64,000 nucleotides of DNA. Origin: Dysosmobacter segnis. Its GTDB lineage: Bacteria; Bacillota; Clostridia; Oscillospirales; Oscillospiraceae. Under the pieces are notes generated by a model. That model searched no databases. It was not told the DNA's origin and saw only the letters and a list, made by a program, of their open reading frames with translations. The DNA lies in assembly GCF_014297285.1 (NCBI RefSeq), contig NZ_JACOQI010000004.1, positions 62,001-126,000 on the forward strand, read 5' to 3'. Shown one piece after another: positions 6,932 to 13,935 of this stretch. Each line of letters opens with the position of its first letter. Position 1 is the first letter of the stretch. The translations under genes and the position numbers were made by a program.

Positions 6932-9697
6932 TTAGACCTCGCCGAAGTCAGCGCACTTTGCGATCACGCTGGCGCAGCGGGGGCACAGGCCGTTCTCGTC
7001 CGCTGCGGTGCTGTGCTTCCAGCAACGGGGGCACTTGGTGCCGGCAGCCTCGCTGACGGAAACCGCCAGCTCGCCGCCCACAGTGACCTCCACCTGGGAG
7101 ACGATCAGCAGGTCCGCCAGAGCGGCTGCGTCCATCTCCGCCAGGAAGGCGTCCTCGGCGGGGACCGTCAGGGCCACATCGGCCTCCAGGCTCTTGCCGA
7201 TCTTCTTCTCGGCACGGGCGGTCTCCAGCGCGCCGTTGACGGCGTCGCGGACCTCGATGATCTTTTCCCACTTGGCCATCTCGTCAGCGGAGAGAGCGTA
7301 GTCGGCAAACACACCGTTCATATCGTTGAACAGCACGTTCCGGCCATCGTCGCCCGCCTTGTGGGGCATGGCCAGCCAGATCTCGTCACCGGTGAAGCAC
7401 AGGATGGGAGCCATGATCTTTGTGATGGTATCCAGGATCAGGTACAGGGCTGTCTGGGCGCTGCGGCGGGCCAGACCGTCGGTCTCATCGCAGTACAGCC
7501 GGTCCTTGATGATGTCCAGATAGAAGTTGGACAGCTCCACCACGCAGAAATCGTTGACGGCGTGGGTCACCACCAGGAACTCATAGTCGTTGTACGCCTG
7601 AGCGCACTTTTCGATCAGGGCGTTCAGACGGGTGACGGCCCAGCGATCCAGCTCCAGCATGTCGGCGGGAGCCACCAGATTGTTGGGATCAAAGCCGTCC
7701 AGGTTGCCCAGGCAGTACCGGGCGGTGTTGCGGAACTTCAGGTAGTTCTGAGAGAGCTGCTTGAAGATGGCGTCGGAGCAGCGCACGTCGGCGTGGTAAT
7801 CGGCAGAAGCCGCCCACAGACGCAGAATGTCCGCGCCGTACTTGTTGAAGATGTCAGCGGGGTCCACGCCGTTGCCCAGAGACTTGTGCATGGCCTTGCC
7901 CTCGCCGTCCACGGTCCAGCCGTGGGTGACGCACTCCTTGAAGGGCGCGCCGTTGCCGAAGGCGCCCACGGCGGTCAGCAGAGAGGATTGGAACCAGCCG
8001 CGGTACTGGTCGAGGCCCTCCAGATACATATCGGCAGGCCAGAAGTTCTGATCCCGCTTCATGGAGGCATAGTGGGTGGAGCCGGAGTCGAACCAGCCGT
8101 CCAGCGTGTCGGTCTCCTTCTCGAAGCCGCTCTTGCCGCCGCAGTGGGGGCAGGTCATACCGGCGGGCAGGAAATCGGCGGGGTCCTTGTCGAACCAGGC
8201 GTTGGAGCCTTCCTTGCCGAACATCTCGGAAATGGCGGCGATGGTCTCATCGGTCACCACAGGTTTGCCGCAGTCCTTGCAGTACACCACAGGGATGGGC
8301 AGACCCCACCGGCGCTGGCGGGAAATGCACCAGTCGGCGCGCTCCCGGATCATGCTCTTCATGCGGTCGATACCCCAGCCGGGGACCCAGCGAACCTCGT
8401 CGCAGGCGGCGCAGGCCTCGTCCTTGAAAGCGTCCACGGAGCAGAACCACTGGGGGGTGGCCCGGAAGATGATGGGCTTCTTGCAGCGCCAGCAATGGGG
8501 ATAGCTGTGGACGATTTCCTCGCTGGCCAGCAGAGCGCCGGACTCCTTCATATCCTTCAGGATGACAGGGTTGGACTCCTCCACCACCATCCCGGCGTAC
8601 TTGCCGGCATAGTCGGTGTGGCGGCCCTGATCGTCCACAGGCACCACCATGTCCATGCCGTAGCGCTTGCAGGTCTGGTAGTCATCCGCGCCGAAGCCGG
8701 GAGCGGTGTGGACGCAGCCGGTACCGGAATCCATGGTAACATAATCGGCCAGCACCAGACGGCTGGTCTTGGGCAGGAAGGGATGGTCCGCCAGCATATT
8801 CTCAAAGAAGGCGCCCTCGTGGGTCTCCACGATCTCGTAATCGGAGATGCCCGCCACGCCCATCACCTTGTCGGTGAGGGCCTCAGCCATGATATACATC
8901 TCGCCGTTGCCGTTGTTCTTCACCACGGCATAGCTCTCGGAGGGATGCAGCGCGATGGCCAGGTTGCCGGGCAGGGTCCAGATGGTGGTGGTCCAGATCA
9001 CGAAGTTCAGCTTGGACTTGTCCAGATGGCTCAGCTTGCCCTGATCGTCATGCATGGGGAACTTCACATACACGGTGGTGCAGGGATCATCCTGATACTC
9101 GATCTCAGCCTCAGCCAGAGCGGTCTCGTCATGGTAGCACCAGTACACGGGCTTCAGGCCCTTGTAGATGTAGCCCTTCTTGTACATCTCGCCAAAGACC
9201 TTGACCTCCTCGGCCTCAAAGCTGGGGTTCATGGTCTTGTAGGGGTGTTCCCAGTCGGCCACCACGCCCAGGCGCTTGAATCCCTCCATCTGGATGCCGA
9301 TATACTTTTCGGCATAGGCGTGGCAGGCGGTACGGAAGTCAGACACGCTCATGGCCTTGCGGTTGAGCTTCTGCTCCTTGATGATGGCGCTCTCGATGGG
9401 CATACCGTGGTTGTCCCAGCCGGGGATATAGGGTGTGTACCGGCCACGCATGGCGTAGGACCGGACGATGATGTCCTTCAGGGACTTGTTCAGGGCGTGG
9501 CCCATGTGGAGGCTGCCGTTGGAGAACGGAGGGCCGTCGTGAAGGGAGAAGCGGGGCTTGCCCTCATTCTTCTTCAGCAGCTCGTTGTAGAGGTCCATGT
9601 CCTCCCAGCGCTTGAGCATCTCCGGCTCCCGCTTGGGCAGACCCGCCCGCATGGGGAAGTCGGTCTTGGGCAGATTGATGGTCTTGTTGTAATCCAT
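6932..9697 (-). CDS. ileS: isoleucyl-tRNA synthetase
   Basis: Class Ia synthetase that charges tRNA-Ile; 921 residues, the normal size for the bacterial housekeeping form. The HIGH motif is HMGH at residues 64-67 (PPFSNGSLHMGH). The region of the KMSKS loop reads GKAMHKSLGN near residue 600, keeping the second lysine and serine but changing the first residues. The editing domain lies between, and the C-terminus has the two Cys pairs of a zinc-binding module (CPRCWKH and CPRC). The gene follows a small zinc-ribbon gene by 28 bases, and both lie behind an Ile-type T-box, so expression should rise when uncharged tRNA-Ile accumulates. Confidence 0.95.
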   Translation of the reverse strand: MDYNKTINLPKTDFPMRAGLPKREPEMLKRWEDMDLYNELLKKNEGKPRFSLHDGPPFSNGSLHMGHALNKSLKDIIVRSYAMRGRYTPYIPGWDNHGMPIESAIIKEQKLNRKAMSVSDFRTACHAYAEKYIGIQMEGFKRLGVVADWEHPYKTMNPSFEAEEVKVFGEMYKKGYIYKGLKPVYWCYHDETALAEAEIEYQDDPCTTVYVKFPMHDDQGKLSHLDKSKLNFVIWTTTIWTLPGNLAIALHPSESYAVVKNNGNGEMYIMAEALTDKVMGVAGISDYEIVETHEGAFFENMLADHPFLPKTSRLVLADYVTMDSGTGCVHTAPGFGADDYQTCKRYGMDMVVPVDDQGRHTDYAGKYAGMVVEESNPVILKDMKESGALLASEEIVHSYPHCWRCKKPIIFRATPQWFCSVDAFKDEACAACDEVRWVPGWGIDRMKSMIRERADWCISRQRRWGLPIPVVYCKDCGKPVVTDETIAAISEMFGKEGSNAWFDKDPADFLPAGMTCPHCGGKSGFEKETDTLDGWFDSGSTHYASMKRDQNFWPADMYLEGLDQYRGWFQSSLLTAVGAFGNGAPFKECVTHGWTVDGEGKAMHKSLGNGVDPADIFNKYGADILRLWAASADYHADVRCSDAIFKQLSQNYLKFRNTARYCLGNLDGFDPNNLVAPADMLELDRWAVTRLNALIEKCAQAYNDYEFLVVTHAVNDFCVVELSNFYLDIIKDRLYCDETDGLARRSAQTALYLILDTITKIMAPILCFTGDEIWLAMPHKAGDDGRNVLFNDMNGVFADYALSADEMAKWEKIIEVRDAVNGALETARAEKKIGKSLEADVALTVPAEDAFLAEMDAAALADLLIVSQVEVTVGGELAVSVSEAAGTKCPRCWKHSTAADENGLCPRCASVIAKCADFGEV

Positions 9698-9725
9698 GAT
9701 GCGTCTCCTTTTATATTTGTAAGTC

Positions 9726-9977
9726 TTATTTTTTGCTTTTATCGATCATATTGCAGCGGAACACAACCAGTTGGCAGTCTCGGCAGATCATAGTGTCCGG
9801 AAACTCCGGAAAGGGGTCTCTTGTAAACATAGATGTGGTATCGTCCCCTATCGGGCCGAGATCGACCTGATCCGTAGGCCCCTTAAAAAATCGCAGTTCC
9901 TGCTGAGTCCAGAAGGGATACTTCTGCGTGTGCATAAAGCCTTTTTCCATTACGTTTCCGCAGTTGGGGCAGTTCAT
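9726..9977 (-). CDS. small zinc-ribbon protein (DUF6487-like)
   Basis: An 83-residue protein beginning MNCPNCGNVMEKGFM and carrying a second Cys pair (MICRDCQLVVF) near the C-terminus, so a four-Cys zinc site is likely. It resembles the small PF20097/DUF6487 proteins common in Firmicutes; function unknown. The start at 9977 is fixed by GAAGGAGGATCAGC just upstream. It is the first gene behind the T-box and would be induced together with ileS, which is odd for a protein with no known link to translation. Confidence 0.75.
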   Translation of the reverse strand: MNCPNCGNVMEKGFMHTQKYPFWTQQELRFFKGPTDQVDLGPIGDDTTSMFTRDPFPEFPDTMICRDCQLVVFRCNMIDKSKK

Positions 9978-9997
9978 TGCTGATCCTCCTTCACGCA

Positions 9998-10282
9998 AAA
10001 CAAAAAACGCTTTGCCTCTGAACTCAGAGACAAAGCGTTTGAAAACACTCTGCGGTACCACTCTTCTTGCCGGTCCCCTTGCGGAGCGCGGCCACTCACG
10101 CCTGCCATTACAGGCTGACGGAATAACGCCCGTCACACGTCCACGCTTACTCGCGTCGTCTTTCAGCAGGAGGCTCCAAGGTGATTTTCACCGCCGCGCC
10201 TGTCCGCCTCGCACCAAACGGCGGCTCTCTTTACAGACTTTCGACCGGCTACTCTTCCTTTTCTTCGCCAAATATCCAGTTA
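9998..10282 (-). promoter_or_regulatory. T-box riboswitch, isoleucine specifier
   Basis: The minus-strand leader holds the canonical T-box (GAGTGGTACCGCAGAG, 10050-10065), a GAGTA motif near its start and the GGTGCGA/AGAGAG elements of stem I. The specifier triplet reads ATC (10183-10185) in the usual setting GAAAATCACCTTGGAG, which is an isoleucine codon. A terminator follows: arms around AAACGCTTTGTCTCTGA with TTTTTTGTTTT (10000-10040). Uncharged tRNA-Ile would favour the antiterminator and let transcription run into the zinc-ribbon gene and ileS. Confidence 0.9.
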
Positions 10283-10289
10283 CTCGGTT

Positions 10290-10317
10290 ATCATATCACA
10301 TTTTCACCGTTTGTCAA
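10290..10317 (-). promoter_or_regulatory. promoter of the ileS operon
   Basis: A perfect TTGACA -35 (10312-10317) and TATGAT -10 (10290-10295) with a 16-base spacer lie just before the T-box leader on the minus strand. Confidence 0.8.
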
Positions 10318-10379
10318 CCGTATTTTCCCGGTTTTTCCCCGGAAAATACAGACTTTTCCGTTCCAACCGCTTCCCGTGG

Positions 10380-10411
10380 AAAAACCGGCCCCGCCCAAGG
10401 GCGGAGCCGGT
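10380..10411 (-). terminator. terminator of the tandem nucleosidase-SLH gene
   Basis: ACCGGCCCCGCCC and GGGCGGAGCCGGT arms with a 2-base loop, followed on the minus strand by TTTTTCC, lie 19 bases past the stop codon. Confidence 0.75.
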
Positions 10412-10429
10412 GCAGAGGAACTGGTGAAA

Positions 10430-12574
10430 TTACTTTGCGGCGGTCATTCCGACGAAACGAACCAGGATCACAGCGGCCTGTGCCCGGGTTGCCGTCCCCT
10501 TGGGAGACAGCGTCGCATTGGTGGTGCCGCCGATCAGGCCGCTGCCCACAGCCCACTGCAGAGCAGGCACCGCATACTGGCCAACGCTCTGGAAATCCTT
10601 GTAGCTCAGCAGATTGGTGTCCTCACCCACACTGATGTCCGCGCCGTTGGCCTTGGCGTAGCGGTACAGAATAGCAGCCAGCTGCTCACGGGTGATGGCA
10701 CGGTTGGGCGCGAAGGTGCCGTCGGCATAGCCGCCCACGATCTCCTTGCCGGAGGCCCACTTTACGGCATCAGCATAGTACGCGCCGTTGTCCACATCGG
10801 AAAAGCCGGTAGTATTGGCAGTAACAGCGGGGCTGCCGGCCATACGGTACAGCATCGCCACCACCTGACCACGGGTCAGGGTACCGGCGGGGCTGAATGT
10901 GGTGTTGGAGGTGCCGCCCATGATGCCGTCAGCATAGACCCGCGCCACTTCGCTGAAGCACCAGTCGGTGTTCTTCACATCCGTGAAGGGCAGCGTAGTG
11001 CTGAGGGTCTTCATCATTTCCTGTACCACGGATGCGGAGGTGTTGGAAGCCTCGGTGTAGTTAAAGGCATAGGTGTCGTGGGCAATGCCGTCTGCCTTAT
11101 CGCTCATGCAGCGCAGAATAGCGCAGGGTACGCCAAACTGATCGCAGACGCGGGCCACGGAAGCGCCCTCCATCTCACAGGCCAGTGCGTCGAACTTGGT
11201 CTGAAGCTCCTTGACATAGGATTCGCTGGAGATAAACTGGTCGCCGGTGGCGATCACGCCCTGATGGACCTTGGCAGAGCCCAGCACATCGCAGGCAGCG
11301 TTGTAAGCGATCTTGGAAAGGGTGCCATCCACGGGGATCATGCCGGTCTCCTGATTGCTGCCGGCTTCGCCGTTCCAAACGAAGCCGTTGTTGGTCTCAG
11401 TGCCGTAGTCATGCTGCACAAGGCTGGTGCCGATGACCATGTCCATCACGTTCACGTCATCGCCCACGCCGCCGGCAATGCCGGTAAAGACAACGCCCTT
11501 GACCGTGAAGTTATTCAGCAGGGCCGCGGTATAGTTGGCAGAGAGGACCTTGCCGACGCCGGCCTGAACCAGTACCACGTCCTCGCCATTGAGCTTACCC
11601 ACATAGTAGGTCTTGCTTCCGATCACGGTTTCCTTCTGGATGTCGGCGGCATCCACCAGCGCCTTCAGCTCCACGCTCATGGCGCTGATGATGGCGGTAC
11701 GGGGCGTGGTGTCCTTTGCTGCGACATCCTTGGCAGCAGGAAGCGCGACCCGATCCTTGGCAATGGTGTTCAGCATTTCCTTCACCACAGAGGCGGAGGT
11801 ATTGGAAGCCTCAGTGTAGTTGAAGGCATAGGTATCATGGGCAATGCCGTCGGCCTTGTCGCTCATGCAGCGCAGAATGGCGCAGGGCACATGGAACTCG
11901 TCTGCCACGCGGGCCACGGAAGCGCCCTCCATCTCGCAGGCCAGTGCGTTGAACTTGGTCTGAAGTTCCTTGACATAGGACTCGCTGGAAATGAACTGGT
12001 CGCCGGTGGCGATCACGCCCTGATGGACCTTCTCCGCGCCCAGCACGGTGCAGGCAGAATCATAAGCGATCTTGGAAAGGCTCTCATCCACAGGGATCAT
12101 GCCGGTCTCCTGATTGCTGCCGGCCTTGCCGTTCCACTCAAAGCCGCTGTTGGTCTCGGTGCCGTAGTCATGCTGCACCAACTCGGTGGCAATGACCATG
12201 TCCATCACGTTCACGTCATCGCCCACGCCGCCGGCAATGCCGGTAAAGACGATGCCGCCCACATGATAGGTGTCGATGAGGGTCTCAGCGCAGGACGCCG
12301 CCAGCACCTTGCCGATACCGGCCTTGACCAGCACCACATCCACGCCGTTGAGGACGCCCTCGTAAAAGGTGTTGCCTGCGATCTCTTCTGTCTTGGAGAT
12401 CTTGGTCGCCTCCACCAGCGCGTTCAGTTCCACGCTCATAGCGCTGACGATACCCAGCGGGCCCTCAGCCTGCGCGGCCCCCGTCTGATCCGCAGCTGCG
12501 GCGGAAACCCCCAGAGATACCGTCATGACAATGACGAGCATCAGGGACAGGGTCTTTTGGAAGAATCGGTTCAT
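10430..12574 (-). CDS. secreted protein with two MTA/SAH-nucleosidase-like domains and three SLH repeats
   Basis: A 714-residue exported protein. Residues 1-28 are a signal peptide. Residues 41-272 and 294-525 are two very similar domains of the purine nucleoside phosphorylase superfamily, closest by eye to 5'-methylthioadenosine/S-adenosylhomocysteine nucleosidase. Both keep the expected catalytic residues: Glu49, Met215-Glu216 and Asp239 in the first; Glu302, Met468-Glu469 and Asp492 in the second. Residues 528-580, 588-640 and 655-710 are S-layer homology repeats (for example TFSPAGTLTRGQVVAMLYRM), which bind cell-wall polymers. The enzyme is therefore probably displayed on the cell surface and may split extracellular nucleosides or nucleoside-like signals. 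MTAN enzymes are normally cytoplasmic, so the substrate is uncertain. The two domain-coding halves are a recent tandem duplication. It has its own promoter and terminator. Confidence 0.88.
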   Translation of the reverse strand: MNRFFQKTLSLMLVIVMTVSLGVSAAAADQTGAAQAEGPLGIVSAMSVELNALVEATKISKTEEIAGNTFYEGVLNGVDVVLVKAGIGKVLAASCAETLIDTYHVGGIVFTGIAGGVGDDVNVMDMVIATELVQHDYGTETNSGFEWNGKAGSNQETGMIPVDESLSKIAYDSACTVLGAEKVHQGVIATGDQFISSESYVKELQTKFNALACEMEGASVARVADEFHVPCAILRCMSDKADGIAHDTYAFNYTEASNTSASVVKEMLNTIAKDRVALPAAKDVAAKDTTPRTAIISAMSVELKALVDAADIQKETVIGSKTYYVGKLNGEDVVLVQAGVGKVLSANYTAALLNNFTVKGVVFTGIAGGVGDDVNVMDMVIGTSLVQHDYGTETNNGFVWNGEAGSNQETGMIPVDGTLSKIAYNAACDVLGSAKVHQGVIATGDQFISSESYVKELQTKFDALACEMEGASVARVCDQFGVPCAILRCMSDKADGIAHDTYAFNYTEASNTSASVVQEMMKTLSTTLPFTDVKNTDWCFSEVARVYADGIMGGTSNTTFSPAGTLTRGQVVAMLYRMAGSPAVTANTTGFSDVDNGAYYADAVKWASGKEIVGGYADGTFAPNRAITREQLAAILYRYAKANGADISVGEDTNLLSYKDFQSVGQYAVPALQWAVGSGLIGGTTNATLSPKGTATRAQAAVILVRFVGMTAAK

Positions 12575-12610
12575 GCTTCTCTCTACCTCCGATTTAAAAG
12601 TGATACCTTT

Positions 12611-12639
12611 ATCATACTATCAGTCCCTTTCAGAAGCAA
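12611..12639 (-). promoter_or_regulatory. promoter of the tandem nucleosidase-SLH gene
   Basis: TTGCTT (12634-12639) and TATGAT (12611-12616) with a 17-base spacer on the minus strand, about 36 bases before the start codon, which itself has GGAGGTAGAG. Confidence 0.65.
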
Positions 12640-12717
12640 TCCCAAACAAACAGAATCGGTTCCTCTTTTTTTCGATTTATTTGTTGTTTTTTCATATAGA
12701 TCATCCTGCTCTTTGAC

Positions 12718-12762
12718 GCAAAAAAGGGTATGACCTTCCGCTGATGGCGGAAGATCATACCC
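12718..12762 (-). terminator. terminator after the small gene at 12780
   Basis: A 16-base near-perfect stem (GGGTATGA-CTTCCGC and complement) with a 4-base loop is followed by TTTTTT on the minus strand. Confidence 0.8.
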
Positions 12763-12779
12763 GCTTGATAAGCTTCATG

Positions 12780-12950
12780 TCACTGATACCGGTAGAGCTG
12801 GGCCGTGTATCCGTCGATACACCGCAAAAACATCTCCCGGTCCCGGAATTCCATCAGTTGAGAACCGGCCTCCTCATGAAAGGACACCACACGGCGCTGG
12901 GTATCTACCCACAGCTTCCAGATCGGTTCCCTGGTCATTGTCGTTTCCAT
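12780..12950 (-). CDS. small hypothetical protein
   Basis: A 56-residue acidic/basic mixed protein (METTMTREPIWKLWVD onwards) with no recognised domain and no membrane segment. AAGGAGAAGCACGCACT precedes the ATG at 12950; an upstream in-frame ATG at 12971, with another AAGGAG, would add seven residues. The following strong terminator supports a real transcript. Its pattern (short beta-strand segments, RVVSFHEEAGSQLMEF) is typical of small host-encoded Clostridia proteins of unknown role. Confidence 0.55.
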   Translation of the reverse strand: METTMTREPIWKLWVDTQRRVVSFHEEAGSQLMEFRDREMFLRCIDGYTAQLYRYQ

Positions 12951-13079
12951 AGTGCGTGCTTCTCCTTTCATACACACATTCTCCTTCAGCGCCCCTTGGA
13001 GCGGTTTTTGTTCCTGTACCTATAAGACGATTTGAACACCGATTTTGTTGCACATTTTTCCAAAAAATTTCAAATTTTT

Positions 13080-13865
13080 TTAGGCCAGCAGAGGACGCAC
13101 CACCTGATCGTTCACCACGGCGAAGCTCTCCCGCAGGTAATAGTTGGCGCTGAGCCACCACCACGGCAGCTTCGCCGGGACCTGCACCACCCTGCCGGGT
13201 CCGGCGGTGTTCAGCAGCAGCCGCACCCGCCCCATGTGGAAATCGTTGGTGACGATGGCCACTGTTTTATGGTAGTCATCCGGCAGCAGCGCCAGAGAAT
13301 TTTGCAGATTCTGTCGGGTATTGGCAGACCGCTCCTCTAAGATCAGCCGCGCCGGGTCGATGCCCCGGGCCGTCAGCGCGTTATACATGGCCCGGGCTTC
13401 GGAGATGTCCTCCCCCGGCCCTTGTCCCCCGGACAGCACCGCCGGGACATGCGGATGCACCTTGAGATACCGCTCCGCCGCGTCAATGCGGGTTTGCAGG
13501 GCCACGGAGGGCGTGGTGCCGTTGACCCCGGCCCCCAGAACGATCACCGCGTCCGCCGGTTGGGCTGACTCGTCCCGGTGTCCGGCCCGGATGACCCAGA
13601 CCTCCACCGCCGACAAGCCCAGAACCAGCGCCGCCAGTCCTATTTGGGCGATCCGCAGCAAAATCTTCCACCCCCGGTGGCGGCGGCTCAACCGGCTCAG
13701 GCCCAGCAGCACCAGACAGACCACCGCCAGTCCCCAGCTCAGCTTTCCGGAAAAGCCCACCCCCGGCAGGCGTTGAAGCCCCAGCCCCAGCAGGCAGAAC
13801 GCCAGCGCCAGCGCCGCCGTCAGTCTTTCGGAGCGTTTCCACTCAAAAAACGTATGCTCATTCAT
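13080..13865 (-). CDS. YdcF family protein (DUF218), membrane
   Basis: A 261-residue membrane protein. The first 95 residues hold about three hydrophobic segments; the rest is a DUF218 domain (ADAVIVLGAGVNGTTPSVAL, AVLSGGQGPGEDISEARAM, EERSANTRQNL, NDFHMGR). The conserved SGG, E-A-M and ERSxNT motifs are all present. Relatives act on cell-envelope processes such as ElyC/SanA-type envelope maintenance, but no reaction is firmly assigned. It lies 70 bases after the large permease gene in the same direction; a hairpin sits between, so co-transcription is possible but uncertain. No clear ribosome-binding site precedes its ATG. Confidence 0.85.
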   Translation of the reverse strand: MNEHTFFEWKRSERLTAALALAFCLLGLGLQRLPGVGFSGKLSWGLAVVCLVLLGLSRLSRRHRGWKILLRIAQIGLAALVLGLSAVEVWVIRAGHRDESAQPADAVIVLGAGVNGTTPSVALQTRIDAAERYLKVHPHVPAVLSGGQGPGEDISEARAMYNALTARGIDPARLILEERSANTRQNLQNSLALLPDDYHKTVAIVTNDFHMGRVRLLLNTAGPGRVVQVPAKLPWWWLSANYYLRESFAVVNDQVVRPLLA

Positions 13866-13887
13866 ATCGTATATTCTCAGATCCTGT

Positions 13888-13913
13888 CTCCCCGGCGGTC
13901 TCCCGCCGGGGAG
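13888..13913 (-). terminator. GC-rich hairpin between permease and ydcF-like gene
   Basis: Eleven-base arms (CTCCCCGGCGG and complement) with a 4-base loop stand in the gap. There is no T run, so it may only weaken or stabilise the transcript rather than end it. Confidence 0.35.
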
Positions 13914-13935
13914 CGTCCTTGCGGTACGGTCTATG

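Noticed and set aside
8075..8100. tRNA-like GGAGTCGAACC string
   Set aside because: It lies inside ileS coding sequence and no cloverleaf forms around it.
6878..9793. Very long open frame (971 codons) on the plus strand
   Set aside because: It is the antisense shadow of ileS; the amino-acid content is rich in His, Gly, Val and Leu with no domain, and there is no ribosome-binding site.
10181..12733. 850-codon open frame on the plus strand
   Set aside because: Antisense shadow of the tandem nucleosidase gene; its repeats only mirror the duplicated domains.
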